The notes below the pieces were generated by a model. That model did no database searches and had not been told where the DNA came from. It saw nothing but the letters and a program-made list of their open reading frames with translations. A program made the translations under genes and the position numbers. A DNA stretch of 64,000 nt from positions 620,001 through 684,000 of the forward strand of contig NZ_CP108508.1 in assembly GCF_035917275.1 (NCBI RefSeq), written 5' to 3'. This stretch comes from Streptomyces sp. NBC_01237. GTDB taxonomy: Bacteria > Actinomycetota > Actinomycetes > Streptomycetales > Streptomycetaceae. The first letter of the stretch is position 1, and each line of letters starts with the position of its first letter. This document shows, piece by piece, positions 33,154-41,522 of this stretch.

Positions 33154-33750
33154 TCACCCTTGTGTGCCGCTGCCCTTGTTGTCGAACTTCTCGAGCGGCG
33201 TGCGGGCACCGTGGCGGAACGCGTCGAGGCCCGTATCGAAGTCGACCGCCGACCCCGCGAACAGCGCCGATTCGTCGGGGGCAACGTAGATCTTGCCTCC
33301 GCCGCGTACGGCGTGCACGAGGCAGACGCCGAGCCTGTCGGGCAGCTCGATGACGTTCAGCACCGGGTCGGTCCTGAGCCGAGCGAAGTGCGCTCTGCCC
33401 ACCACGACGAGCCGGTCGAGTCCCTCGGATGCCGCGTCGCTGCCGCCTGCGGCAGGTGGCAACGGTGCCGTGCGGTCCTCGACCGCCTCGACCGCGTAGC
33501 CGGAACGCTCGGCGGCATCGAGGAACGCATGGAGATCGGATGCCTCGCGCAGGAGCGCTCCGAGCTCGCCCTCGCATTCGGCCACGTGGAACGTCGCGGT
33601 GGCGAACGGATGCGTGACCGGTGCAGCCCCTGGCAGCGGCGGCGGGGTTGAGGTGCTTACGAGCACCCCCGGTTCGCCCCTGAGTCCCATCGCGAGCCGC
33701 TTGCCGTGGAAGAGGCGGTATGTGCGCACCGACCCGGTCGCATCACTCAC
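33154..33750 (-). CDS. hypothetical protein, no family recognised
   Basis: Starting from GTG 33750 (GGAG nine bases upstream) the product has 198 residues and is mixed alpha/beta. SVRTYRLFHGKRLAMGLRG and then THPFATATFHVAECEGELGA lead to HAFLDAAERSGYAVEAVEDR and GLDRLVVVGRAHFARLRTDP. The C-terminus is SAVDFDTGLDAFRHGARTPL. No catalytic motif or membrane segment is evident. It is convergent with the zinc-ribbon gene, ending 18 bases from it. Confidence 0.65.
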   Translation of the reverse strand: MSDATGSVRTYRLFHGKRLAMGLRGEPGVLVSTSTPPPLPGAAPVTHPFATATFHVAECEGELGALLREASDLHAFLDAAERSGYAVEAVEDRTAPLPPAAGGSDAASEGLDRLVVVGRAHFARLRTDPVLNVIELPDRLGVCLVHAVRGGGKIYVAPDESALFAGSAVDFDTGLDAFRHGARTPLEKFDNKGSGTQG

Positions 33751-34019
33751 GACATCTGCTCCGTTCCTGTGATTGCCCGTAGGGCTCAGCGTATGCGCCG
33801 CCGGGCAGGAGAACGGCCCGCTGCCCGGTTGATCGTGCACGAACAGCCCCTGACCACCCCACCCACCAGGGCCCGACCGGAATCGAAGAACGTGGAAAGG
33901 CTGGGCAGACCAGCAGATACCGCCTGCCCGCACCCAGCCGCCCGCACGGAACCGACTCAACAACCGGACAGCGGATCACCCTCGAACCGCCTCGGTGGAT
34001 CAAGGTTTAGGCTCGGCCC

Positions 34020-34841
34020 ATGTGCATCTCCGTGGACCAGGCCGAATTCTCCGGATCCACTCTGTACGCCGGGCGGCTGCGTCACCCCCTCCACGGGCTG
34101 GTCCATGTGCTCGGCTACCAGAACACCGCGGTGAATCTGGCCGACGGCCCCAACGCCATGCTCCTCCATCTTCCCGCGTACCGGATGGGCCGGGAGAACT
34201 TCCTTCCGGCGGGGCGCAGTTCGGACGTTCTCGGCCGGATGGTCGACGCCGTCCGGCCGGTCGCCGCGGGCATGCCGTCCGACATCGCGTGGATGAGCTG
34301 GGGCGCCGGTGATGAGGTCGAGGTCTTCGACCACGACATCTACACGGTGCTGCTGGCGTCCGACGCCACCGCGCTGCCCGCCGCACTCGCACGGGTCCCG
34401 TCCCACAGGCGCCCCGCACTGAACCCCCTTCTGCTGCGCTTCTACGCGAACCACTACGCGGGGCACGCCATCGTCGTGTGCTGCTTCGACAACGCCGAGG
34501 CGGCCCGGGCGAAACCGCTGATCATGTGGTACTCACCGCACGACCCGGACCGGCTGTCCCTTCCCTCGCTGGACTGCCATACGGGGGAGCCGCCCGAGTT
34601 CACCACCGAGGTCGCGGTGGACCACTGGGTGCTCTTCGGCACCGACGAAGCTCCCGAGGAATGGGGCGAGTCGGTCGACCACGACCCCCGCATGCGCCAC
34701 CGGCTGCGCCAGTTCCTGCCCGACTCGGTGATGGGGGCCCGCTTCGACGGTTCGCTGCCCAACGGCGATTTCTCCCTCACCCACGGTGATCTACTCGCCG
34801 GGAGACTGGACCGTATCCAGCGCCTCCGGCCGTCCTGGTGA
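34020..34841 (+). CDS. conserved hypothetical protein, leaderless
   Basis: The 273-residue product starts CISVDQAEFSGSTLYAGRL and contains LVHVLGYQNTAVNLADGPNA, LNPLLLRFYANHYAGHAIVV and PLIMWYSPHDPDRLSLPSLD. I recognise it as a conserved bacterial hypothetical without a named function; no signal peptide or transmembrane helix is seen. ATG 34020 has no ribosome-binding site, but a -10 box TAGGCT lies at 34008-34013, placing transcription start at or next to the A of ATG, so it is probably leaderless. Its last 65 bases overlap the convergent flavin enzyme gene. Confidence 0.75.
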   Translation: MCISVDQAEFSGSTLYAGRLRHPLHGLVHVLGYQNTAVNLADGPNAMLLHLPAYRMGRENFLPAGRSSDVLGRMVDAVRPVAAGMPSDIAWMSWGAGDEVEVFDHDIYTVLLASDATALPAALARVPSHRRPALNPLLLRFYANHYAGHAIVVCCFDNAEAARAKPLIMWYSPHDPDRLSLPSLDCHTGEPPEFTTEVAVDHWVLFGTDEAPEEWGESVDHDPRMRHRLRQFLPDSVMGARFDGSLPNGDFSLTHGDLLAGRLDRIQRLRPSW

Positions 34842-35985
34842 GGGCGTTCCGCGCCTGCGGCCGGTGCTCGTCGTCCTGCCAGTCGCTGACCGGGTAGTCG
34901 ACATAGCCGCCGGCCCCGCCGATGTAGTACGTGGCCGGGTCGCCGGTCGCCGGCTCGCGGCCCAGCGCGAATCGGGCGACGAGGTCGGGGTTGGCGATGA
35001 AGTGGGCCGCGAAGGACACCGCGTCGGCGATTCCCGCCTCGATGACGGCGTTCCCGGAGTCGCGGTCGAAGCCGAGGTTCGCGATCAGCGGGCCGGTGAA
35101 TCGTCGCCGGAACCGCGCGAAGGCGTCGAAGTCGGGGGCGGCGCCCGGGGCGGCGAGTTCCCGCCCCCGGAGGTGCAGATACGCGACGGGACGGTCGTTC
35201 AGCTCCGTCACGAGTTCGTCGTAGTCGGCCAGCGTACGGTCATCGGCGGTGAACCGGCCGCCCGTCCAGTACGGCGACAGGCGGACGCCGACACGCTCTC
35301 CGTGCCATGGCTCGGCGACCGCGTCGATGATGTCGAGCAGCAGCCGCCGTCGGCCGGCGCGCCCCGCGCCGTACGCGTCGGAGCGGCGGTTGAGGCGCGG
35401 ATTGAGGAACTGCGGGATGAGATGGGCGCCGAGGGCATGGATCTCGACGCCGTCGAATCCGGCGCGCCGGGCGTTTGCGGCGGCCTCGCGATAGTCCGCG
35501 ATCGTGCCCCTGATGTCCGCGACGGTCATCGCCCGGGGGGTGACGGTGTCCTTGAACCCGCTCGGCGTGTACGACTTCTCGTGCGGATCGATCGCCGAGG
35601 GCCCGGCTGGCAGGGCTCCGCCCAGATGGTCGGGGTGCGAGGCGGCGCCGGTGTGCCACAGCTGCACCACGATGCGGCCTCCGAGGGCGTGGACGACGTC
35701 GGTGACCCGTCGCCATCCGGCGATCTGTTCCTGGCTGTATATGCCGGGTACGCCCGGGAAGCCGATGGCCCGCTCGCCGACCCAGGCTCCCTCGGTGATG
35801 ATCAGCCCGGCGGCTGCCCGCTGACCGTAGTAGGCGGCGTGCATCTCGGTGGGCACCAGTCCGTCGTTGGCCGCGCGAGCCCGCGTGGCCGGGGCCATCA
35901 CCACCCGGTTGGGCAGCGGCAGGCCCGCGAGATCCGCCCGGCGCAGCAGGGGCTGTCCGAGCGCGGTGACAGGGGTTGTGCTCAT
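34777..35985 (-). CDS. Old Yellow Enzyme family alkene reductase
   Basis: The 402-residue FMN enzyme reduces activated C=C bonds with NAD(P)H. It has NRVVMAPATRARAANDGLVP near the N-terminus, RIVVQLWHTGAASHPDHLGG, IPQFLNPRLNRRSDAYGAGR and a C-terminal phosphate-binding region LIANLGFDRDSGNAVIEAG. Where most members read EIHGAHGYL or EIHGANGYL, this one reads EIHALGAHL. His183 is kept, but the second substrate-binding His/Asn is Gly186, so substrate handling may differ. ATG 35985 has GGAG eight bases upstream. It is divergent from an ECF sigma factor gene. Confidence 0.9.
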   Translation of the reverse strand: MSTTPVTALGQPLLRRADLAGLPLPNRVVMAPATRARAANDGLVPTEMHAAYYGQRAAAGLIITEGAWVGERAIGFPGVPGIYSQEQIAGWRRVTDVVHALGGRIVVQLWHTGAASHPDHLGGALPAGPSAIDPHEKSYTPSGFKDTVTPRAMTVADIRGTIADYREAAANARRAGFDGVEIHALGAHLIPQFLNPRLNRRSDAYGAGRAGRRRLLLDIIDAVAEPWHGERVGVRLSPYWTGGRFTADDRTLADYDELVTELNDRPVAYLHLRGRELAAPGAAPDFDAFARFRRRFTGPLIANLGFDRDSGNAVIEAGIADAVSFAAHFIANPDLVARFALGREPATGDPATYYIGGAGGYVDYPVSDWQDDEHRPQARNALTRTAGGAGYGPVSRRVDHRG

Positions 35986-36092
35986 GGTGCGGCTCTCCTC
36001 GTCGTACGGTCGGCAGGTGCCGGATGCCCTGCCGCTTCGGCGCGATCGTGCGCCTCTTAGGGTCGACGGAGCGCGACGGCGAAAGGTGACCG

Positions 36093-36983
36093 ATGGACGA
36101 GCAGGACCGGCTGGCGGAGCGATTCGAGGCGCATCGCGGGCGGCTGCGGGCGGTCGCCTACCGGCTGCTCGGGTCGCCGGCCGAGGCCGAGGACGCCGTC
36201 CAGGAAGCCTGGCTGCGGTTGAGCCGGGTCGACCCCGGCGGCATCGCGAATCTGGCCGCGTGGCTGACGACCGTCGTGTCCCGCATCTGCCTCGACCTGC
36301 TGCGCTCCCGCACCTCACGGCGCGAGGAACCGGCCGGGGAGGACCTTCCCGGCCGGTTCGTCGACGGCGACGAGGAAGGTGACCCCGAGCAGGAGGCGCT
36401 GCTGGTGGACTCGGTCGGCCGCGCCCTGCTCGTGGTCCTGGACACGCTGGGGCCCGCCGAGCGGATCGCCTTCGTGCTCCATGACACGTTCGCCGTACCG
36501 TTCGACGAGATCGCTCCCATCGTGGAACGCACACCGGTCGCCACGAAGAAGCTCGCCAGCCGCGCCCGGCACAAGGTCCATGGCACGCCCGTCGTCACCG
36601 GTTCCGAGCCGGCCGCGCACCGCGATGTCGTCGACGCCTTCCTCGCCGCCGCACGCGGCGGCGACCTGGGCGCCCTGCTCGCGGTGCTGGCCCCCGATGT
36701 CGTACGCAGGGCCGATCCCGCCGCCCTGCCGTCGGGCGCGGCGACCGTGGTGCGCGGCGCGCGGGCCGTGGCGGAGGAGACCGTGCTGCTCGCCCGGAAC
36801 TCGCGGTTCGCGGCGCCGGCGCTGGTGGACGGCGCGGTGGGGATCGTCGTGGCCCCGCGCGGGCGGCTGCTGCTCGCCCTCACCCTCACGATCGAGGGCG
36901 GCAGGATCGCGGCGTACGAGGTGATCGCCGATCCCGTCCGTCTTCAACGGCTCGAACTGGCCGTTCTCGACACGCGCCCCTGA
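36093..36983 (+). CDS. ECF RNA polymerase sigma factor with C-terminal SnoaL-like domain (SigJ type)
   Basis: The 296-residue sigma factor has region 2 (RLRAVAYRLLGSPAEAEDAV, then QEAWLRLSRVD and AWLTTVVSRICLDLLRSR) and region 4 (ERIAFVLHDTFAVPFDEIAP, then RTPVATKKLASRARHKV). An extension of about 110 residues (RDVVDAFLAAARGGDLGALL and beyond) resembles SnoaL/NTF2 folds. This SigJ/ECF41-like architecture usually controls the extension intramolecularly, without an anti-sigma factor, and often drives a neighbouring oxidoreductase gene. The divergent flavin reductase is therefore a likely target. ATG 36093 follows GAAAGG. Confidence 0.92.
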   Translation: MDEQDRLAERFEAHRGRLRAVAYRLLGSPAEAEDAVQEAWLRLSRVDPGGIANLAAWLTTVVSRICLDLLRSRTSRREEPAGEDLPGRFVDGDEEGDPEQEALLVDSVGRALLVVLDTLGPAERIAFVLHDTFAVPFDEIAPIVERTPVATKKLASRARHKVHGTPVVTGSEPAAHRDVVDAFLAAARGGDLGALLAVLAPDVVRRADPAALPSGAATVVRGARAVAEETVLLARNSRFAAPALVDGAVGIVVAPRGRLLLALTLTIEGGRIAAYEVIADPVRLQRLELAVLDTRP

Positions 36984-37007
36984 CGGGCGGCACCCCTGGG
37001 ACGGGGG

Positions 37008-37619
37008 TCAGGCCGTGGCGGCCCGACCGCCGTCCCGCGCGCCCAGCCCGTCCAGGACCAGATCGGCCAGTGCCCGCGGCAGATCTTCGTCCAGGGGCTC
37101 GCGGGTCAGCAGCGCCCGGCTGTGCAGGGGGGCGATCAGGGCTTCGAGGGCCAGGCGCGGGTTCGTCCCGGCCCGGAGTTCGCCCCGGGCGATGCCCCGT
37201 TCGATCATCACCCCGGCCGACCGGATCCTCGATCGCCAGAACTCCTCGCGGGCCGCTGCCAGTTCGGGGTCCTGCACGGTGATCACGGCGGCGCGGGCGA
37301 GTGCTCCGCCGAGAGGGCTGTTGAGGTACTCCACCACCAGGGTGGCGAACGCGTACAGGTCCTCGCGCACGGAACCGGTGTCCGGCACGGGGACGCGGCG
37401 GTCGCTGACGGCGAGCAGCGCGTCGGTGATCAGATTCTCGCGGGTGCGCCAGCGCCGGTAGACGGAGGTTTCGTTCACCTCGGCCCGTGCGGCGACGTCC
37501 GCGAAGCTGAATCCGGTCACACCGTGCTCGACCAGCGCCTCGACAGCCGCGTCGAGCACGGCCTGGCGAACCCGTGCGCCCCGGCCGCCGGGCCGGCGCC
37601 GGACTTCTTCCTCGGTCAT
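37008..37619 (-). CDS. TetR-family transcriptional regulator
   Basis: The 203-residue repressor has the TetR helix-turn-helix: RQAVLDAAVEALVEHGVTGF, then SFADVAARAEVNETSVYRRW (about residues 18-57). A helical ligand-binding domain follows, with VREDLYAFATLVVEYLNSPL and LALEALIAPLHSRALLTREP. ATG 37619 has GGAG eight bases upstream and is preferred to two in-frame upstream ATGs. It diverges from an FrsA-like hydrolase gene across a 126-base gap holding an A+T-rich inverted repeat, so it very likely represses that gene and itself. Confidence 0.92.
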   Translation of the reverse strand: MTEEEVRRRPGGRGARVRQAVLDAAVEALVEHGVTGFSFADVAARAEVNETSVYRRWRTRENLITDALLAVSDRRVPVPDTGSVREDLYAFATLVVEYLNSPLGGALARAAVITVQDPELAAAREEFWRSRIRSAGVMIERGIARGELRAGTNPRLALEALIAPLHSRALLTREPLDEDLPRALADLVLDGLGARDGGRAATA

Positions 37620-37654
37620 GTGCATCACTCCTCACCACCATACTAATGCCAGAT

Positions 37655-37700
37655 TTCTTGCTTTTATCGAGGAAGTGGGTCATGGTTCTTAAAGCAAGAA
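37655..37700. promoter_or_regulatory. TetR operator candidate
   Basis: Exact 10-bp arms TTCTTGCTTT (37655-37664) and AAAGCAAGAA (37691-37700) lie 26 bases apart in an A+T-rich patch of the divergent gap. A further TTCCCGCTTTTA half-like word follows at about 37701. Position and symmetry suit the adjacent TetR repressor. Confidence 0.6.
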
Positions 37701-37745
37701 TTCCCGCTTTTAGCGTCGCCCGGAGCGATGTGCAAGGAGTTGGAC

Positions 37746-38801
37746 ATGTCATACGTATGGCCTCTGGACCCCCGTGAACTGTTCGTCGAGCGATACCCGC
37801 AGATGCTGGGCTTCGGACTGCCCGCCGAGGATGTCGACGCCACCCGCGCCGCGATCGACGACATGTGGCCGGACGCGCCCGGCGGCTGGGTGCACGAGTG
37901 GTCACGGCTCGCCGAGAGCTACGCCGCCACCGGCCGCCACGACCTGGCGGCGGCGGCCTACGGCTGGGCGAAGTTCCCCACCCTGGCCGACGGGCCCAAG
38001 CGCTCCGCGCTCGCCCGGCAGACCGAGCAGTACACACTTTCCGCAGCCGGCTTCCCGGTGGACTTCGAACGGCGCGTCCTCACCGTTCCCCACCGGGGCG
38101 GCACGGCTCAGGTCGCGATCCATGTCCTGGCGGCACCGGGTCTGCCCGCCGACGCGCCCGTCACACTCGCCAGCGGCGGCGTGGACTCCTGGAAGATGGA
38201 TCTCCACTCGCTGTGGGTCCAGCTCGCCCTGCTGTCACAGACCCGGGTCGTCACCTTCGACCTCGCGGGAACCGGTGAGACCAGCCATCTCCCCATGACT
38301 CCCGACGGCGGCACCGAGATCGTCGAAGGCATCGTCGCCGAAGCCCGCAGGATCGGCAACGGCAAGGTGGCGCACTTCGGTCTCTCCATGGGCGGCTACT
38401 ACTCGGCCCGCACCGGCCTCACCGCCGCGGTGGACGCCTCCGTGGTCCTCGGCGGCCCCGTGGAAGCGGCGTTCGCGCCCGGCCGCGGCTTCGCCTTCGG
38501 CATGGAGGGGATCGTCGGCAACGCGCTCGGCTTCGACCGGCCCCCGAGCTCCGACGAACTGAGCGACGCCTTCTCCAGCTTCGACCTGCGCCCGTACCTC
38601 GACCAGGACGCCCACGCGCCCATGCTCGTCATCAACGGTGCCGACGACGTCCACATCCCCCAGCACGACACCCTCGTCTTCGGCGACCGCCGGGACACCC
38701 GGGTCGAGCTCGTCCCCGGCACCGGTCACTGTGCCATCTCCAAGCTGCCCGAGGTTCTGCCCGTCATCGTCGACTGGCTCAAGCAGACCCTGAACGGCTG
38801 A
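37746..38801 (+). CDS. alpha/beta hydrolase, FrsA-like
   Basis: The 351-residue enzyme has an N-terminal helical cap region (DVDATRAAIDDMWPDAPGGW to about residue 95) typical of FrsA/DUF1100-like hydrolases, then a hydrolase core. The nucleophile elbow is FGLSMGGYYSAR, the acid VINGADDVHIP and the histidine GTGHCAIS near residue 330. Such enzymes hydrolyse esters or related bonds; the substrate is not known. ATG 37746 has AAGGAG eight bases upstream. Expression is probably controlled by the divergent TetR regulator through the inverted repeat at 37655-37700. Confidence 0.87.
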   Translation: MSYVWPLDPRELFVERYPQMLGFGLPAEDVDATRAAIDDMWPDAPGGWVHEWSRLAESYAATGRHDLAAAAYGWAKFPTLADGPKRSALARQTEQYTLSAAGFPVDFERRVLTVPHRGGTAQVAIHVLAAPGLPADAPVTLASGGVDSWKMDLHSLWVQLALLSQTRVVTFDLAGTGETSHLPMTPDGGTEIVEGIVAEARRIGNGKVAHFGLSMGGYYSARTGLTAAVDASVVLGGPVEAAFAPGRGFAFGMEGIVGNALGFDRPPSSDELSDAFSSFDLRPYLDQDAHAPMLVINGADDVHIPQHDTLVFGDRRDTRVELVPGTGHCAISKLPEVLPVIVDWLKQTLNG

Positions 38802-38826
38802 CCCCACTTCGGTCGTCCGACCGTCC

Positions 38827-38896
38827 CGGCCGACGCACCCGGGCGGCATCACCCCCGTACGCAAGGAGAGTTGATGCCGCCCGGGTGCGTCGGCCG
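38827..38896. terminator. 25-bp perfect inverted repeat, probable bidirectional terminator
   Basis: Arms 38827-38851 and 38872-38896 are exact reverse complements over 25 bp with a 20-base loop, lying between the convergent hydrolase and kinase genes. It is longer than the other hairpins here. The loop contains AAGGAGAG followed by TTGATG, probably by chance. Confidence 0.75.
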
Positions 38897-38937
38897 ATCC
38901 ACTCACGTACGCCGAGAGCTCGTCGGTGCGGGGCTGT

Positions 38938-39576
38938 TCACCGACCGCCGGAGGACCGTCCGACCATGTCCTGCGCGTCGACGGCCGCGAGCACCGCGTC
39001 GACCAGCGCCTCGACGGACCGCCCGTCTCCCGCGTCGATACGATCGAGTCCCAGCCGGCCGACGGCGTCCAGCATGAGCGTCTGATAACGCTCGGTACGG
39101 GCCAGGAACCTGTCCATGAGGTGCCGTTCCCCGGCCGTCGCCGCCTCGTAGCGGCCCGCATCACGCACCCGGGCACGCACGATGCCCGCGTCCGAGGTCA
39201 GCCACACGGCGGCGGTGCGCGAAGCCGCCGTCCTCACGACCCGGGAGGGCCAGAGAGCCGACCCCTCCAGGACCAGGCCCGGCCGGTCACCCCTGCCCGC
39301 CGCATGAGCCGTGATCAGCTCCTCGATGCGGGGCCACAGCCGTTCGTAGTGGTCGAGAACGGACGTGAGCAGCTCATCGGCCGTCAACGACCGGTAGTGC
39401 TCGGCCACATGCTCCGGTACCTCGTGATCCGGCGTCCGCCAGGGCCGCCCCGGATGACGCGCCAGCCCGTCAGTCGACCGGTACACGAATCCGAGCCGCT
39501 GCGCCACCGCCCGGCCGACGGTCGACTTGCCCACATTCGAGGTTCCCCCGATCAACACCACACGCACGCCTCGCAT
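38938..39576 (-). CDS. P-loop kinase-like protein
   Basis: The 212-residue protein opens with a kinase-type Walker A, VVLIGGTSNVGKSTVGRAVA (residues 6-25), followed by FVYRSTDGLARHPGRPW, where the aspartate suits a substrate or metal site. LVLEGSALWPSRVV is the second strand, and RVRDAGRYEAATAGERHLMD supplies lid-like arginines. This resembles small-molecule kinases of the shikimate/2-phosphoglycerate type; the substrate is unknown. ATG 39576 is preceded by TAGGGT at leaderless -10 distance and no ribosome-binding site. It diverges from gerW. Confidence 0.78.
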   Translation of the reverse strand: MRGVRVVLIGGTSNVGKSTVGRAVAQRLGFVYRSTDGLARHPGRPWRTPDHEVPEHVAEHYRSLTADELLTSVLDHYERLWPRIEELITAHAAGRGDRPGLVLEGSALWPSRVVRTAASRTAAVWLTSDAGIVRARVRDAGRYEAATAGERHLMDRFLARTERYQTLMLDAVGRLGLDRIDAGDGRSVEALVDAVLAAVDAQDMVGRSSGGR

Positions 39577-39723
39577 GCCGACGACCCTAGTCCGCCACCG
39601 CCGCCGCACGGTTGGCGCCCGTCGGCCGCACCGCCGGATCTCCTGCTGCGGCAGACCCCGGCCCGCCTCCAGGGACATACTCGGTACGCCCACTCGTCAG
39701 CTGATCGGCTCGGAGGCACCGCC

Positions 39724-40152
39724 ATGACCACGCCACGCAGAACGCCGCAGGACGCCCTCAAGGCAGCGGGCGCGAGCACGGAGGCGGCGACCCGGCTGCT
39801 GGAGCGGGTCGCCGCCCGCCTCGGCGGCAGGGCCGCGGTGTCGGCCGTCTTCGGGGAGCCGGTCGTCCGCGAGGACGTGACCGTCATCCCCGTCGCCTCC
39901 GCACGATTCGGATTCGGGGGCGGCGCCACGCAGGAGGACGGTGACGGGAGGTCGAACGAGGGCGGCGGCGGGGGCGGCGGCGCGACGGCCCGGCCCCTGG
40001 GGTTCATCGAGATCAGCAAGGGCACCGCGGTCTACCGCCCGATCCGACCCCCCTGGGCCGACACGGTCATCCCCGTGGCTCTGCTCCTGGCGGCGGTCGC
40101 CGCTCCCCGGGCCGCCCGCGCGCTCGCCGAGCTCGGGCGCCGGGGGGTCTAG
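39724..40152 (+). CDS. gerW: GerW/YtfJ family sporulation protein
   Basis: The 142-residue protein belongs to the GerW (YtfJ) family, spore-associated proteins needed for normal germination. ARLGGRAAVSAVFGEPVVRE, then DVTVIPVASARFGFGGG, is the family core. A Gly-rich stretch with seven consecutive glycines and FIEISKGTAVYRPI follow, and the C-terminus is hydrophobic (TVIPVALLLAAVAAPRAARA). ATG 39724 follows GGAGG by about eight bases. Presence agrees with a sporulating actinomycete. Confidence 0.88.
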   Translation: MTTPRRTPQDALKAAGASTEAATRLLERVAARLGGRAAVSAVFGEPVVREDVTVIPVASARFGFGGGATQEDGDGRSNEGGGGGGGATARPLGFIEISKGTAVYRPIRPPWADTVIPVALLLAAVAAPRAARALAELGRRGV

Positions 40153-40195
40153 AAATCCTTTGCCGATGAATCCGTGACATGACAGCGTGCGCCGC

Positions 40196-40768
40196 ATGTT
40201 GCCCCAGCGTCAGATACGCGCCCAGTACGACGCTCGCACGATCGTCGTCTATCAGGCGTACTCGCCCGCGGTCGCAGATCCCGCTCTGCGCGCCAACCGC
40301 TTCGTGCCACCGTTCTCGTTCACTCGCATGACGTGGATCAAACCGTCGTTCCTGTGGCTCATGCACCGCAGCAACTGGGCACGGAAATCGGGGCAGGAAC
40401 GCGTTCTCGCCGTACGGATCACCCGGGAAGGATGGGAAGAAGCCCTGTCACAGGCCGTCCTGACAACGGCCGATCCCGCGCACGTCGCCCGAGCACCGGT
40501 TCATGTCCAGTGGGATCCGGAGCGTTCACTGCGCGGAGCGGCCCTCAACCACTACAGCATCCAGGTGGGGGTGGGCAGGGGGCTGATCCGGACGTTCGCC
40601 GACGAGTGGATCGTCGACCTCACCGACATCACCGCACAGGCCCGCAAGGTCGCCGGGCTCATACAGAGCGGGAACGCATCGAAGGCTCAGCGGCTGCTCC
40701 CCGCGGAGCGCGTCTACCCCGCTCCCGGGGCCTGCGCCGAGCGCCTTCGCATCGACACCTCGGCATGA
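40196..40768 (+). CDS. DUF4291 family protein
   Basis: The 190-residue product is a good match in layout to DUF4291: [20 protein letters not shown] at the start, [20 protein letters not shown] and [20 protein letters not shown] in the middle, and [20 protein letters not shown] followed by a QR-type C-terminal region. Function is unknown. Start is ATG 40196, or the in-frame GTG at 40187. No ribosome-binding site is evident. It follows gerW by 43 bases but there is no sign of a shared role. Confidence 0.85.
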   Translation: MLPQRQIRAQYDARTIVVYQAYSPAVADPALRANRFVPPFSFTRMTWIKPSFLWLMHRSNWARKSGQERVLAVRITREGWEEALSQAVLTTADPAHVARAPVHVQWDPERSLRGAALNHYSIQVGVGRGLIRTFADEWIVDLTDITAQARKVAGLIQSGNASKAQRLLPAERVYPAPGACAERLRIDTSA

Positions 40769-40850
40769 CGCCCCCACGCCCGTACGCGTGACCGTCCCCG
40801 CGCCCGGAAATCCGGGGGCTTCGGCGGCCGTCCCCTGCCATGATGCCCCG

Positions 40851-41357
40851 ATGCGTGATCGTGAGCGGGCAACTCCTTCAAGGACAGCGGACGAGCGGGT
40901 CTCGTTGACCGGATTCCTCCAGTACCAGCGGGAGACTCTCGCGATGAAGTGCGCGGGTCTGACCCCCGACCAGTTGCGCAGGAGAGCGGTCCACTCGTCC
41001 GGACTGTCCCTGCTCGGGCTGGTGCGGCATGCGGCCGAGGTCGAGCGGAGCTGGTTCCAGGTCGTCTGGAACACGGAGGACGTCCCCGCGTACTGGCCGA
41101 GGAAGCCCGACGGCACGTTCGCCGATTTCGATGTGGACGCGGCCGATCCCGACGAGGCGTTCACGCTCTGGCGGACGGCCTGCGCGCGGTCCCGGGCGAT
41201 CGTCGAATCCGTCAACTCCCTCGACACCAGCGTGCGGTGGCGCGACGAGGTGTTCAGCCTCCGCTATGTCCTCACCCACATGATCGAGGAGTACGCCCGC
41301 CACAACGGGCACGCCGATCTGCTGCGTGAAGCCATCGACGGAGTCACCGGAGAGTAG
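40851..41357 (+). CDS. DinB/DUF664 family protein, probable mycothiol-dependent type
   Basis: The 168-residue protein has FLQYQRETLAMKCAGLTPDQ, then LSLLGLVRHAAEVERSWFQV containing the first histidine, and SLRYVLTHMIEEYARHNGHA followed by DLLREAIDGVTGE. The three histidine positions (RHAAEVE, THMIEE, HNGHADLLRE) are those that bind metal in DUF664 mycothiol transferases. Substrate unknown. ATG 40851 lacks a ribosome-binding site and may be leaderless. The ending is nearly the same as in the gene at 56052. Confidence 0.87.
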   Translation: MRDRERATPSRTADERVSLTGFLQYQRETLAMKCAGLTPDQLRRRAVHSSGLSLLGLVRHAAEVERSWFQVVWNTEDVPAYWPRKPDGTFADFDVDAADPDEAFTLWRTACARSRAIVESVNSLDTSVRWRDEVFSLRYVLTHMIEEYARHNGHADLLREAIDGVTGE

Positions 41358-41522
41358 GCGCGGCGCACCCGCGAGGCGACGTCCGGCGAGGCGTCCCGTT
41401 CCTGCACCCATCTGCTCACGCGGCGTCAGATCACGCCAATTCCTGCCCCTTCAGGATTCATTGTCGGCCTTTTTTGACTGTTATCCGTCATGGACGTGGA
41501 CCCTGGATGTGGCCGAGGCAGG

